Source: JAAYJR01 sp964563975
Lineage (GTDB): Bacteria > Bacteroidota > Bacteroidia > Bacteroidales > Prolixibacteraceae
NCBI GenBank assembly: GCA_964563975.1
Contig: CAZLZJ010000040.1
Coordinates: 1 to 20,850, forward strand
DNA length: 20,850 bases
Reading direction: 5' to 3'
Made by a program: the position numbers and the translations under genes. The notes beneath the pieces were generated by a model. The model was given only the letters and a program-made list of their open reading frames with translations. It had not been told where the DNA came from and ran no database searches. Each line of letters begins with the position of its first letter. The first letter of the stretch is position 1. Below, piece after piece: positions 8,118-16,148 of this stretch.

Positions 8118-9239
8118 ATGCAAAAGAGAAAATTTATAAAAACAATGGTTTTGGGGGCAGGAGGTTTATATATCAGCCGGGCGGGCCTGGCAAATAATTC
8201 AATGATAAATATCAGGCAAGTAGGCGATAAATGGACCAAAGAGGCACAATTTTACCGGGAGACTCCAAAGGGTATACGTTGTTTGATATGCCCCAATGAG
8301 TGCGATATTAAAGAAGGCGAGCCGGGCGATTGCAGAAATCGTGTCAATAAAAATGGAAAGCTTTATACAATTGCCTATGGTAATCCTTGTGCAGTACATA
8401 TTGATCCGGTTGAAAAAAAACCTTTATTTCATTTTTTGCCCGGGAGCAGAACTTTTTCAGTAGCAACAGCAGGATGCAATCTTGCATGTCTCAATTGTCA
8501 GAATTGGACTATTTCACAAAAAAGTCCGGCTGAAACAGAAAATTATGATCTTCTTCCTGATAAACTTGTTGAATCATGCCTTGAGAAAAAATGCGAGTTG
8601 ATTGCTTATACTTATTCGGAACCCATTACATTTTATGAGTATACATTTGATTCATCAACACTTGCAAAAAAAGAGGGTATAAAAAATGTGATTGTGACCG
8701 CCGGATATATTAATAAAGAGCCATTGCAAAAACTGTGTAAAGTTATTGATGCAGCTAATGTTGATCTTAAATCATTTAGCGATGAAATTTATATCAGGTT
8801 GAGTGCAGGATCTTTGAAGCCTGTGCTAAATACCCTTACAACATTAAGGGAAGAGGGGGTGTGGTTAGAGATAACCAATTTGTTGGTTCCTTCATGGACA
8901 GACAATCCGGATATGATTAAACGGATGTGCGGATGGCTTGCAAGCAGCGGCTTTAAAGATACACCCCTTCATTTCAGCAGGTTTCATCCTTCATATAAGT
9001 TACTTCAATTACCTCCCACTCCGGTTAATATTTTGATTAATGCCAGGGAGATTGCTTTAAAAGAGGGATTAAAATATGTTTATATTGGAAATGTTCCGGG
9101 GCAGGATGCAGAAAATACCATTTGTCCGGGTTGTGGCAAGACAGTAATAAAAAGACGTGGGTTTGCGATTATCGAAAATAAATTAAATGATGGGGAATGT
9201 GGCTTTTGTGGTGAGCCTATAGCAGGAATCTGGAATTGA
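8118..9239 (+). CDS. AmmeMemoRadiSam-type radical SAM enzyme with export-like leader
   Basis: This 373-residue protein is a radical SAM enzyme of the AmmeMemoRadiSam (AmrS) type, a family whose reaction is not established. The [4Fe-4S]/SAM motif is C-N-L-A-C-L-N-C (Cys120, Cys124, Cys127), followed by Q-N-W. The flanking family hallmarks are also present: an upstream cysteine set (Cys55, Cys58, Cys62, Cys72), K-K-P-L-F-H-F-L-P-G-S at 100-110, and a C-terminal zinc-ribbon-like pair, C-P-G-C at 336-339 and C-G-F-C at 361-364. The N-terminus M-Q-K-R-K-F-I-K-T plus a short hydrophobic stretch resembles a Tat leader with KR in place of RR. I choose the ATG at 8118, not an in-frame GTG at 8079 inside the preceding gene, because it gives this leader and starts right after the upstream stop. 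No AMMECR1 or Memo gene is in the window. Confidence 0.9.
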   Translation: MQKRKFIKTMVLGAGGLYISRAGLANNSMINIRQVGDKWTKEAQFYRETPKGIRCLICPNECDIKEGEPGDCRNRVNKNGKLYTIAYGNPCAVHIDPVEKKPLFHFLPGSRTFSVATAGCNLACLNCQNWTISQKSPAETENYDLLPDKLVESCLEKKCELIAYTYSEPITFYEYTFDSSTLAKKEGIKNVIVTAGYINKEPLQKLCKVIDAANVDLKSFSDEIYIRLSAGSLKPVLNTLTTLREEGVWLEITNLLVPSWTDNPDMIKRMCGWLASSGFKDTPLHFSRFHPSYKLLQLPPTPVNILINAREIALKEGLKYVYIGNVPGQDAENTICPGCGKTVIKRRGFAIIENKLNDGECGFCGEPIAGIWN

Positions 9240-9267
9240 TTTGAGATATTTGCGCAAAATATTTTTT

Positions 9268-10263
9268 ATGTTCAGAATTGTATCAGTGTCTTTGATTTTA
9301 TTGTTACCGGGGCTTGCTTATTCTCAGGAAGCCGGGTCGGATTCCTATGGAAAGTTTTTTACAACTATTTATGCTAATTTTCACAGAGGAATTACAGGAG
9401 CTGCCACAGATGAAGCAGCATTTGCCCTTGAGCGTGGATATTTTGGTTATGAATACCATATCAGTCCGGAATTTTATGGAAAAATTGGTATTGACATTGG
9501 CAGCCCCGATGATATTTCACCCCTCTCAAAAATAAGGCGATATGCCTATTTTAAAAATGCATTTTTACGATATACAAAAAATTTGCTTCAGATTGAATTT
9601 GGAATGATCAGTCTTAGGCAGTTCAATCTTCAGGAGGAGGTATGGGAGCGAAGATATTTGATGAAAACAATTGCAGATGAGAACCGTTTGGGTTTTGCTG
9701 CTGACCTGGGAGTAAATTTCAATTATAAATTTTCAGAAGCACTATCTGCAGATTTTACTGTTACAAATGGTGAAGGTTACACCAATTTACAGATGGACGA
9801 TAAATTTAAATATAGCTTAGCAGCTTTACTTAAATTTCCAAAAAATATAATTACAAGAGCAGGTTATGATTTTATGCACAACGGGATAACTGAATCTACA
9901 ATATTTCTTTTTTCATCATATGATTTTCGTTTGAAATGGAATATCGCCGGCGAATTTATTTTAAAACAAAATTATGGTTTGAAAGAGAATCATGACATTT
10001 GGGGTGTTTCTTTTTTTGGCAAATATAATTTAAACACTAAATATCAACTTTTTGCAAGATTCGATAAAGTTGGTTCTAATATACCTGAGGATGAACTGAA
10101 TCTGTGGCATTTTTTAAATGATGGCACAGCATTAACAACCGGTATACAATACAGTCCGGTTAAAAAAATAAAATTTGCTTTAAATTATCAGGATTGGCAA
10201 CCTCAGGCTGTTCACATGAAAGGTGGCAGTTTGATTTTCTTGAATCTGGAATTGAAAATATAG
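9268..10263 (+). CDS. Porin-like outer-membrane beta-barrel protein
   Basis: This 331-residue protein has a clear Sec signal peptide (M-F-R-I-V-S..., hydrophobic core, then A-Y-S-Q with cleavage likely near residue 20). The mature part is a series of alternating hydrophobic/polar, aromatic-rich beta strands with short turns, with the general look of Bacteroidota porins (for example A-L-E-R-G-Y-F-G-Y-E-Y near the N-terminus, A-D-L-G-V-N-F-N-Y-K-F mid-protein). I expect a single barrel in the outer membrane, perhaps 14-16 strands. A TTG at 9241 is in frame and would add nine residues; the ATG at 9268 gives the better signal peptide. It follows the radical SAM gene by 28 bases, so it is probably the last gene of the same operon. 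The cargo is unknown, and I cannot assign a specific porin family. Confidence 0.75.
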   Translation: MFRIVSVSLILLLPGLAYSQEAGSDSYGKFFTTIYANFHRGITGAATDEAAFALERGYFGYEYHISPEFYGKIGIDIGSPDDISPLSKIRRYAYFKNAFLRYTKNLLQIEFGMISLRQFNLQEEVWERRYLMKTIADENRLGFAADLGVNFNYKFSEALSADFTVTNGEGYTNLQMDDKFKYSLAALLKFPKNIITRAGYDFMHNGITESTIFLFSSYDFRLKWNIAGEFILKQNYGLKENHDIWGVSFFGKYNLNTKYQLFARFDKVGSNIPEDELNLWHFLNDGTALTTGIQYSPVKKIKFALNYQDWQPQAVHMKGGSLIFLNLELKI

Positions 10264-10337
10264 TAATATACTGAAACAGGCTCAAAGTTGAAGTTAGGGA
10301 AATTTAACTACTATCAGGTGATTATCATAAAAATGGT

Positions 10338-12608
10338 CTATCTCTTCTTTTTCATGGTAACAGACATAAAATCACGATGAGATTTTATGAGGTTAATTGC
10401 ATGTAACAACATATTTTTAGTTTCAGTAATAGTGTTGAAGAATAAAACTGAATTTCTTGTATTTACTTCGTTAGTTTTTATTCTTTTAATTTGGGCGATC
10501 TCCATTTTTTCCATATATACCAGGATATCGTCTCTCTGCTTTATAAGGTCGTTTATCTGTTCAAATCTGTTATCTTTAATAAGCTGAAGGGCAAAATTAA
10601 AGAAATCGTCAATATATCTTCTGAGTTGAATTAATTCTTTGACCTGCTCAGCTACAAATGGTTTATGATTATTATTGATGTGCTCATAAAGTGGTTCTGA
10701 AAGGAAATTCAAAGAGTGGGCCATCTCTCTCTGGTAGTCTACAACCTGCACATAGAAATGCCCTGCATCAATATCTTCCTGAATTTTTGAGATAGTGCTT
10801 AACACCTTATTTTTATGTTTTTTAGATCTTATATTGAGATTATCCTTAAGTGCAAGTGATTCTTTCATGTTGGAGCGATCTTCATTAAGAAAACTGTTGA
10901 TACTCAGCTCATAAATTTCACTGGCCATTACTAATGATTTTGCCACCTGTTTTTTAAATTTTTCCATTACTTTGTCAACCCCATCCTTTTCACTGATGGC
11001 ATCTTCATCTTCCAAAGATTTTTTGGCTTGTCTCCTTTTAAACAGAATATGTGTTCTGGTAATTAAAAAGAGAGCAATAAATAAGAAAATAAATATTGTA
11101 AATATTCCTCCTACCGAGATGATCCATGCAACAAGGGCAGTAACGATAAAAGCAATTATTGCCGTGAGGAACCAGCCTCCGATCACTGCAATTACACCTG
11201 ATAAACGATAAACAGCACTTTCACGATCCCATGCCCTGTCAGCCAGGGAAGTTCCCATTGCCACCATAAATGTTACATAAGTAGTAGATAAAGGAAGTTT
11301 CAAGGATGTGCCGAATGCAATTAACACACTGGCAACCAGCAAATTAACCGATGCTCTTATTTTGTCAAAAGCTGCAGGTTCCGTGGGGTTAATATATTCA
11401 GCAGATGCAGGTTTAAATCTATTATGAATTTTTTCAGTTAAATAGTCAGGGAATGAATTTTTAATTTTATTATAAGTTTGTGAAAAACCTCTTACCATTG
11501 CTCTTGCAACCATACTTGACTGAAAACGTTCATTACCTTCATTTTGTCTTGCAAGGTCTACCGTAGTGTTTACTACCGACAATGCTTTTTTTGAAAATAT
11601 CAGGGTTACTATCATTATCAATCCTGTTATCAGTAAAATAATAACAGGTGTTTCAACTTTTCCTGCCAGCATCTCCATTGAAAATTCACCCGGATGTACA
11701 GGACCGGCTGCAATCCATGCTTTATATGAATTATACCCTGCAATCGGAACTCCAATGAAATTGACAAGATCATTACCCGCAAAAGCCATTGCAAGTGCAA
11801 ATGTGCCTATTAATACAGTAATTTTCAGTACTTTGATGTTGAAAATCCATTTGAGTAACTGGATTAAAATAATCCAGAAAGCAATACTATATAAAAGTAA
11901 TTTTCCCGTATTGTTAGCTACCCATTCACTTAAGGTGTTTCCATCCGATAATTTTAATCCTGCAAATGCTGAATCGCTGATTCCTTTTATTAAAATGAAG
12001 TATGTAATAGCCGTGATTGCAAAGCCGCCAAATAAAGATCCGAAGTATTTCATATTTTCCCGGTAGTTAAAAGTAAATATAACCCGGGTTATATATTGTA
12101 CTATTGCTCCTATTGTGAAAGCTATAATTACTGATAAGAGTATTCCGGATATTATTGCAAGAGCTTTTTCAGAATTGATATATTTTGACAATTCTCCCAA
12201 CCCGGCTCCTGTTCTGGATATTTTTACCAGTGATACAGTCACGGCAGAACCAAGGAGTTCAAATACAATTGAAACAGTAGTTGAGGTGGGCATGCTGAAT
12301 GTATTAAACATATCGAGCAGTATCACATCGGTTATCATTACTGCAAGGAAAATAACTATGATTTCGGAAAAGACAAACATTTCAGGATGAAAAATACCCT
12401 TTCTTGCTACCTCCATCATTCCGCTTGAAAAGACAGAACCGATTAAAATTCCGGTTCCTGCCATAATAAATATTAGCCACTTTGGGGCGGCATTTGACCC
12501 GAAGGCAGAGTTGAGAAAATTAACTGCATCATTACTTACACCTACAATTAAATCGGATATAGCCAGCGCGAAGAGAATAACGACAATGATTAAATAAAAA
12601 TTCTCCAT
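10338..12608 (-). CDS. PiT-family phosphate transporter fused to a PhoU-like domain
   Basis: This 756-residue inner-membrane protein has the two inverted PiT signatures. The first half shows G-V-S-N-D at 23-27 and S-M-P-T-S-T-T at 105-111; the second half shows A-G-N-D-L-V-N-F at 277-284 and L-P-L-S-T-T-Y at 438-444. PiT proteins import inorganic phosphate with a cation. About ten or more membrane helices run to residue 520. A charged linker (525-550) leads to a helical cytoplasmic tail (about 550-750) with the look of a PhoU/DUF47 regulator, which in many bacteria is a separate protein. The His that often follows the S-T-T motif in PiT proteins is replaced in both halves. It is divergent from the PhoR/PhoB-like pair, 214 bases away, which fits phosphate control. 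It converges with the barrel gene; the 74-base gap shows no convincing terminator. Confidence 0.9.
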   Translation of the reverse strand: MENFYLIIVVILFALAISDLIVGVSNDAVNFLNSAFGSNAAPKWLIFIMAGTGILIGSVFSSGMMEVARKGIFHPEMFVFSEIIVIFLAVMITDVILLDMFNTFSMPTSTTVSIVFELLGSAVTVSLVKISRTGAGLGELSKYINSEKALAIISGILLSVIIAFTIGAIVQYITRVIFTFNYRENMKYFGSLFGGFAITAITYFILIKGISDSAFAGLKLSDGNTLSEWVANNTGKLLLYSIAFWIILIQLLKWIFNIKVLKITVLIGTFALAMAFAGNDLVNFIGVPIAGYNSYKAWIAAGPVHPGEFSMEMLAGKVETPVIILLITGLIMIVTLIFSKKALSVVNTTVDLARQNEGNERFQSSMVARAMVRGFSQTYNKIKNSFPDYLTEKIHNRFKPASAEYINPTEPAAFDKIRASVNLLVASVLIAFGTSLKLPLSTTYVTFMVAMGTSLADRAWDRESAVYRLSGVIAVIGGWFLTAIIAFIVTALVAWIISVGGIFTIFIFLFIALFLITRTHILFKRRQAKKSLEDEDAISEKDGVDKVMEKFKKQVAKSLVMASEIYELSINSFLNEDRSNMKESLALKDNLNIRSKKHKNKVLSTISKIQEDIDAGHFYVQVVDYQREMAHSLNFLSEPLYEHINNNHKPFVAEQVKELIQLRRYIDDFFNFALQLIKDNRFEQINDLIKQRDDILVYMEKMEIAQIKRIKTNEVNTRNSVLFFNTITETKNMLLHAINLIKSHRDFMSVTMKKKR

Positions 12609-12731
12609 TTATAAACCATTTATCAGGCAAAAAATTTTATTGCGAATTAAGCTTTAATAGATCATTAAAATATTAAAAAATCATTAACTAAACATGAAAT
12701 TACTGTTAATCAATTATAGTTTTATTTTTTA

Positions 12732-12739
12732 TAGTTTTG
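12732..12739 (+). promoter_or_regulatory. Candidate -7 box for the sensor kinase gene
   Basis: These bases read TAGTTTTG, an exact TAnnTTTG match, about 83 bases upstream of the kinase start. There is no TTG at the expected -33 spacing. The rest of the 214-base divergent region (12609-12822) is AT-rich and contains three copies of ATCATTA (12661, 12680, 12805), but no RNA gene or terminator that I can recognise. Confidence 0.3.
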
Positions 12740-12822
12740 AAACACTTAAATAATATGAACGGTTTTAAAATAGAAGGTCTGTTTATGCAGGCAAGATACA
12801 AAAAATCATTATATTTAATCGT

Positions 12823-13866
12823 ATGAAAACATATTCTTCAAGGCAATTAACTGCAAATATTTCCGCAATCTTAACATTGGTTATTTTTATTTTTTTAATT
12901 TTAACTTGCTGGTTATCACTAAATTGGATTTTTGTTTTAATATTTTCAATTCTTTTTATGCTTGTTTCATTTTATTATGTGTCTTATATGATAAACAGAT
13001 ATATTTCTGAAAAAATCAGACCGGTATATAAAATTATAAAGGATCTGCCTGTTAGCGGGAGAAAATTGGAAGAGAGATCAATTGATTCAACCAATATGCT
13101 TATAAGTGTTAAATCTGAAGTGGAGGAGTGGGCAGAAAATCAGATGAAGGAGATTGAAAGGTTAAAAGATATGGAGCGTTACAGGAAGGAGTTTGTTGGA
13201 AATGTTTCTCATGAGTTGAAAACACCAATTTTTAATATTCAAGGCTATATTCTTACTCTTTTGGAGGGAGGAATATATGATCCGAAAATAAATATGCTTT
13301 ACTTAAAACGTACAGAAAAAAGTGTTGACAGGATGATTTCAATTGTTGAAGATTTAGAGTCAATAACTAAGTTGGAATCTGGTGAATTGAAATTAAAAAT
13401 GACTAATTTTGATATAGTTAAAACTGTAAAAGATGTATTTGAGATGGAGTTGTGGCAGGCTGATGAAAGGGAAATATCACTTGAGATACAAAATATTCCT
13501 TCCAGGCCTGTAATTATCAGGGCTGATAAAAACCGGATACTTGAAGTTTTAACTAACTTGGTTGTTAATGGAATTAAGTATGGCCGTAAAGGAGGTTATG
13601 TTCATGTCTCATTTTATGATCTTGAAGAGCATATTATGGTTGAGGTAGCCGATAATGGCATAGGCATTGAAAGGAGACATCTTCCACGTATATTTGAAAG
13701 GTTTTACCGTGTTGATAAATCGAGATCCAGTGATCAGGGAGGCACAGGCTTGGGGCTGTCAATAGTAAAACATATCATTGAGGCTCATAATCAGTCGATT
13801 AATGTAAAAAGCGCAGTTGACCGGGGAACTACTTTTAACTTCACACTTGAAAAAGCCAAAATATAA
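12823..13866 (+). CDS. PhoR-like sensor histidine kinase
   Basis: This 347-residue inner-membrane kinase has two adjacent helices (about 11-30 and 34-56) joined by only a few residues, so there is almost no extracytoplasmic sensor. A linker of about 60 residues (60-120), too short for a typical PAS domain, leads to the HisKA domain. The phospho-accepting residue is His130 in V-S-H-E-L-K-T-P. The ATPase domain shows the N box (Asn245, Asn249), the G1 box D-N-G-I-G at 277-281, the F box near F-E-R-F at 291-294 and the G2 box G-G-T-G-L-G-L at 306-312. All catalytic motifs are intact. The gene is followed after 41 bases by its presumed response regulator, and it is divergent from a phosphate transporter; PhoR is therefore the likely role, though the kinase sequence itself would fit other systems. 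Confidence 0.88.
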   Translation: MKTYSSRQLTANISAILTLVIFIFLILTCWLSLNWIFVLIFSILFMLVSFYYVSYMINRYISEKIRPVYKIIKDLPVSGRKLEERSIDSTNMLISVKSEVEEWAENQMKEIERLKDMERYRKEFVGNVSHELKTPIFNIQGYILTLLEGGIYDPKINMLYLKRTEKSVDRMISIVEDLESITKLESGELKLKMTNFDIVKTVKDVFEMELWQADEREISLEIQNIPSRPVIIRADKNRILEVLTNLVVNGIKYGRKGGYVHVSFYDLEEHIMVEVADNGIGIERRHLPRIFERFYRVDKSRSSDQGGTGLGLSIVKHIIEAHNQSINVKSAVDRGTTFNFTLEKAKI

Positions 13867-13877
13867 CTATAACTTTG
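13847..13877 (+). promoter_or_regulatory. Internal promoter for the response regulator gene
   Basis: TTG at 13847-13849, a 20-base spacer, then TAACTTTG at 13870-13877 followed by C. This is the best match in the window to the Bacteroidota housekeeping promoter (TTG about 20 bases upstream of TAnnTTTG). It overlaps the last codons of the kinase gene. Transcription would begin near 13884, about 24 bases before the regulator ATG, so the regulator could be expressed apart from the kinase. Confidence 0.6.
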
Positions 13878-13907
13878 CAGTAATTCAATTTGTAATTTAA
13901 TTTAAAA

Positions 13908-14606
13908 ATGAATGATAAAAAATTAAAGATTCTTCTTGTTGACGATGAATACGATATTCTTGAGTTTATTAGCTATAATCTTGAAAAAGAAGGATATATT
14001 GTATATACTGCCAATAATGGGGCAGATGCAATTACTCTTGCTGAAAAGCATTTGCCCAATCTTATATTACTTGATGTAATGATGCCCGAGATGGATGGAA
14101 TTTCTGCTTGTGAAGAGATAAGGAAAATACCCTCCTTAAGCTCTACCCTGATAGCTTTTTTAACAGCAAGAGGGGAGGATTATTCTCAAATTGCCGGGTT
14201 TGAAGCCGGGGCGGATGATTATATAACTAAACCTATAAGACCAAAAGTTCTTATCAGCAGGGTTAAAGCTTTACTGAAACGTACAGCTGAGAGCTCTGCT
14301 GCTTTACAGTCTGAATCTCAGGAGATATTGAATATAGGTAATCTTTTAATTGATAAAGAGCGCTATCTGATACGTATAGGAGACAAAGAGATGGTTTTGC
14401 CGAGAAAAGAGTTTGAGCTGTTATCGTTGCTTGTTTCTAAACCTTCTAAGGTTTTTACCCGTGAAGAGATTTATTCTTCGGTTTGGGGGGAGAATGTTGT
14501 TGTGGGAGATCGAACTATTGATGTTCATATCAGGAAATTAAGAGAAAAGATTGGGAGTTGGCATATAAAAACTTTAAAAGGAGTCGGATATAAATTTGTT
14601 GAATAG
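13908..14606 (+). CDS. PhoB-like OmpR-family response regulator
   Basis: This 232-residue regulator has an N-terminal receiver domain (about 6-120): acidic pair Asp12/Asp13, phospho-acceptor Asp56 in L-L-D-V-M-M-P, switch Thr86, and Lys108 in I-T-K-P. The C-terminal winged helix (about 143-232) has the OmpR/PhoB layout, with the recognition region near D-R-T-I-D-V-H-I-R-K-L-R and the terminal hairpin T-L-K-G-V-G-Y-K-F. Phosphorylation by the upstream kinase should drive DNA binding at target promoters, probably the phosphate-starvation genes given the neighbouring transporter. No key residue is missing. The ATG at 13908 is preceded by an A-rich stretch typical of Bacteroidota starts. It converges with rpoN, 26 bases away, with no obvious terminator between. 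Confidence 0.9.
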   Translation: MNDKKLKILLVDDEYDILEFISYNLEKEGYIVYTANNGADAITLAEKHLPNLILLDVMMPEMDGISACEEIRKIPSLSSTLIAFLTARGEDYSQIAGFEAGADDYITKPIRPKVLISRVKALLKRTAESSAALQSESQEILNIGNLLIDKERYLIRIGDKEMVLPRKEFELLSLLVSKPSKVFTREEIYSSVWGENVVVGDRTIDVHIRKLREKIGSWHIKTLKGVGYKFVE

Positions 14607-14632
14607 GTTCTTTGTTGATAAGGAAAATTATG

Positions 14633-16090
14633 TTACAGCTGTTTTCGAAGCCTGGCTACAGGTATATTAAGCTGTTCTCTGTATTTTGCTACAGTGCGGC
14701 GTGCAATATTATATGATTTATCTTTAAGTATCAATGTTAATTTTTCATCTGTAAGGGGTTTTAGCTTATTTTCATTATCAATACATTCCTGAAGGATTTT
14801 TTTAATTTCCCTTGTAGAAACTTCTTTCCCGTCATCTTTTTGAAGCCCTTCTGAAAAGAAGTATTTTAACGGGAAAATACCAAAATGTGTTTGGATATAT
14901 TTGCTATTTGAAACTCTTGATATTGTTGATATATCGAGTTCTGTTTTTATTGAAATATCTTTAAGGATCATAGGGCGTAATTTTGTTTCATCGCCATCTT
15001 TAAAATACTCTTTTTGAAAATTTATAATTTCCGACATTGTTAGCAAAAGAGTATTGTTCCTTTGGTTAATGGCATCGATGAACCATTTTGCTGAATCTAT
15101 TTTTTGTTTGACAAAAAATAGGGCTTCTCTTTGATCTTTAGATTTTTTCTTTTGTTGCCTGGCAAGTGCATGCATCATCTCCAGATATGTATCATTGATT
15201 TTCAGGTCAGGTACATTTTGATGGTTCAACGACAAGCTAAGTTCACCATCAATATTGTCAAGAATAAAATCCGGAATAATATGTTGGCTTATTTTATTTA
15301 ATGGATTACTGTATGCATTACCGGGCTTGGGATTTAACTTTAACACTTCATCAATGCCCTCTTTTAGCTCTTTGTCTGTAAGTTCAAGTTTCTTTTTTAT
15401 TTTATCGTAATGCTTTTTTGTAAATTCATCGAATGAAGATTTAACTATAGTTGTTGCCAGGTTTTTGTTATTTCCTTTTTTTCTTTTCAGTTGCAGAAGC
15501 AGACACTCTTTAAGATTGCGGGCACCTACACCCGGGGGATCAAAATCCTGAATAATTTTAAGGAGATTTTCAAGTTTTTCTTTTTTTACTTCCAGATTTA
15601 GATTGAAAGCCAGGTCATCGCTTATTGAGTGCAGATCACGCCGTAAATATCCATCATCATCAATATTGCCGATTAAATAATCGGCCAGTTTTCTATCTTC
15701 TTCATCAATATTGATCATGCCAAGTTGATCTTTCAGATATTCATGAAAAGTTGTGCCTACAGAAAATGGTATTTCTGTAAAGGTGTCATTTTTAGAGTAG
15801 TTGTTAGTTGCAGTTTTGTATGATGGTATATCATCATCGTCAGGTATATAATCATCAATTGAAAACTCATCATTATCTGCGTCGTCGTGATGATCCTGAT
15901 CATTATTGTCATGCTCCTCTTTTGCTGATGAACCATCCCACTCAATTTCAAGTACGGGATTTTCCTCAACTTCTTTTTTTATTCTTTGTTCGAGCTGGAT
16001 AGCAGGTATTTCCAAAAGCTTAATCACCTGTATTTGCTGAGGTGAAAGTTTTTGTAATAATTTTTGCTGTAATGCAAGTTTCTGTTCCAT
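14633..16090 (-). CDS. rpoN: RNA polymerase sigma-54 factor
   Basis: This 485-residue protein is sigma-54, which directs core RNA polymerase to -24/-12 promoters that need an ATP-driven activator. Region I is the Gln/Leu-rich N-terminus (about 1-50, with L-S-P-Q-Q-I-Q-V-I-K-L-L). Region II is very acidic (about 55-90, many Asp, Glu and His). The core-binding part follows (about 110-300), then the helix-turn-helix (about 385-401, L-D-I-S-T-I-S-R-V-S-N) and the RpoN box A-R-R-T-V-A-K-Y-R-E at 463-472, near the C-terminus. All regions are present and length is normal. It lies 58 bases downstream of asnS on the same strand, so the two are probably cotranscribed. No sigma-54 activator of the NtrC type is in the window. 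Confidence 0.97.
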   Translation of the reverse strand: MEQKLALQQKLLQKLSPQQIQVIKLLEIPAIQLEQRIKKEVEENPVLEIEWDGSSAKEEHDNNDQDHHDDADNDEFSIDDYIPDDDDIPSYKTATNNYSKNDTFTEIPFSVGTTFHEYLKDQLGMINIDEEDRKLADYLIGNIDDDGYLRRDLHSISDDLAFNLNLEVKKEKLENLLKIIQDFDPPGVGARNLKECLLLQLKRKKGNNKNLATTIVKSSFDEFTKKHYDKIKKKLELTDKELKEGIDEVLKLNPKPGNAYSNPLNKISQHIIPDFILDNIDGELSLSLNHQNVPDLKINDTYLEMMHALARQQKKKSKDQREALFFVKQKIDSAKWFIDAINQRNNTLLLTMSEIINFQKEYFKDGDETKLRPMILKDISIKTELDISTISRVSNSKYIQTHFGIFPLKYFFSEGLQKDDGKEVSTREIKKILQECIDNENKLKPLTDEKLTLILKDKSYNIARRTVAKYREQLNIPVARLRKQL

Positions 16091-16148
16091 CTCTCTATAA
16101 CTAAAATGTAAATTTACTATTTTTTCAAAGTAAATAAAATCCGGAGGT

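Noticed and set aside
10264..10337. AGTTA...TAACT inverted repeat as a bidirectional terminator
   Set aside because: The stem is only about five A/T-rich pairs and no T-run follows on either strand.
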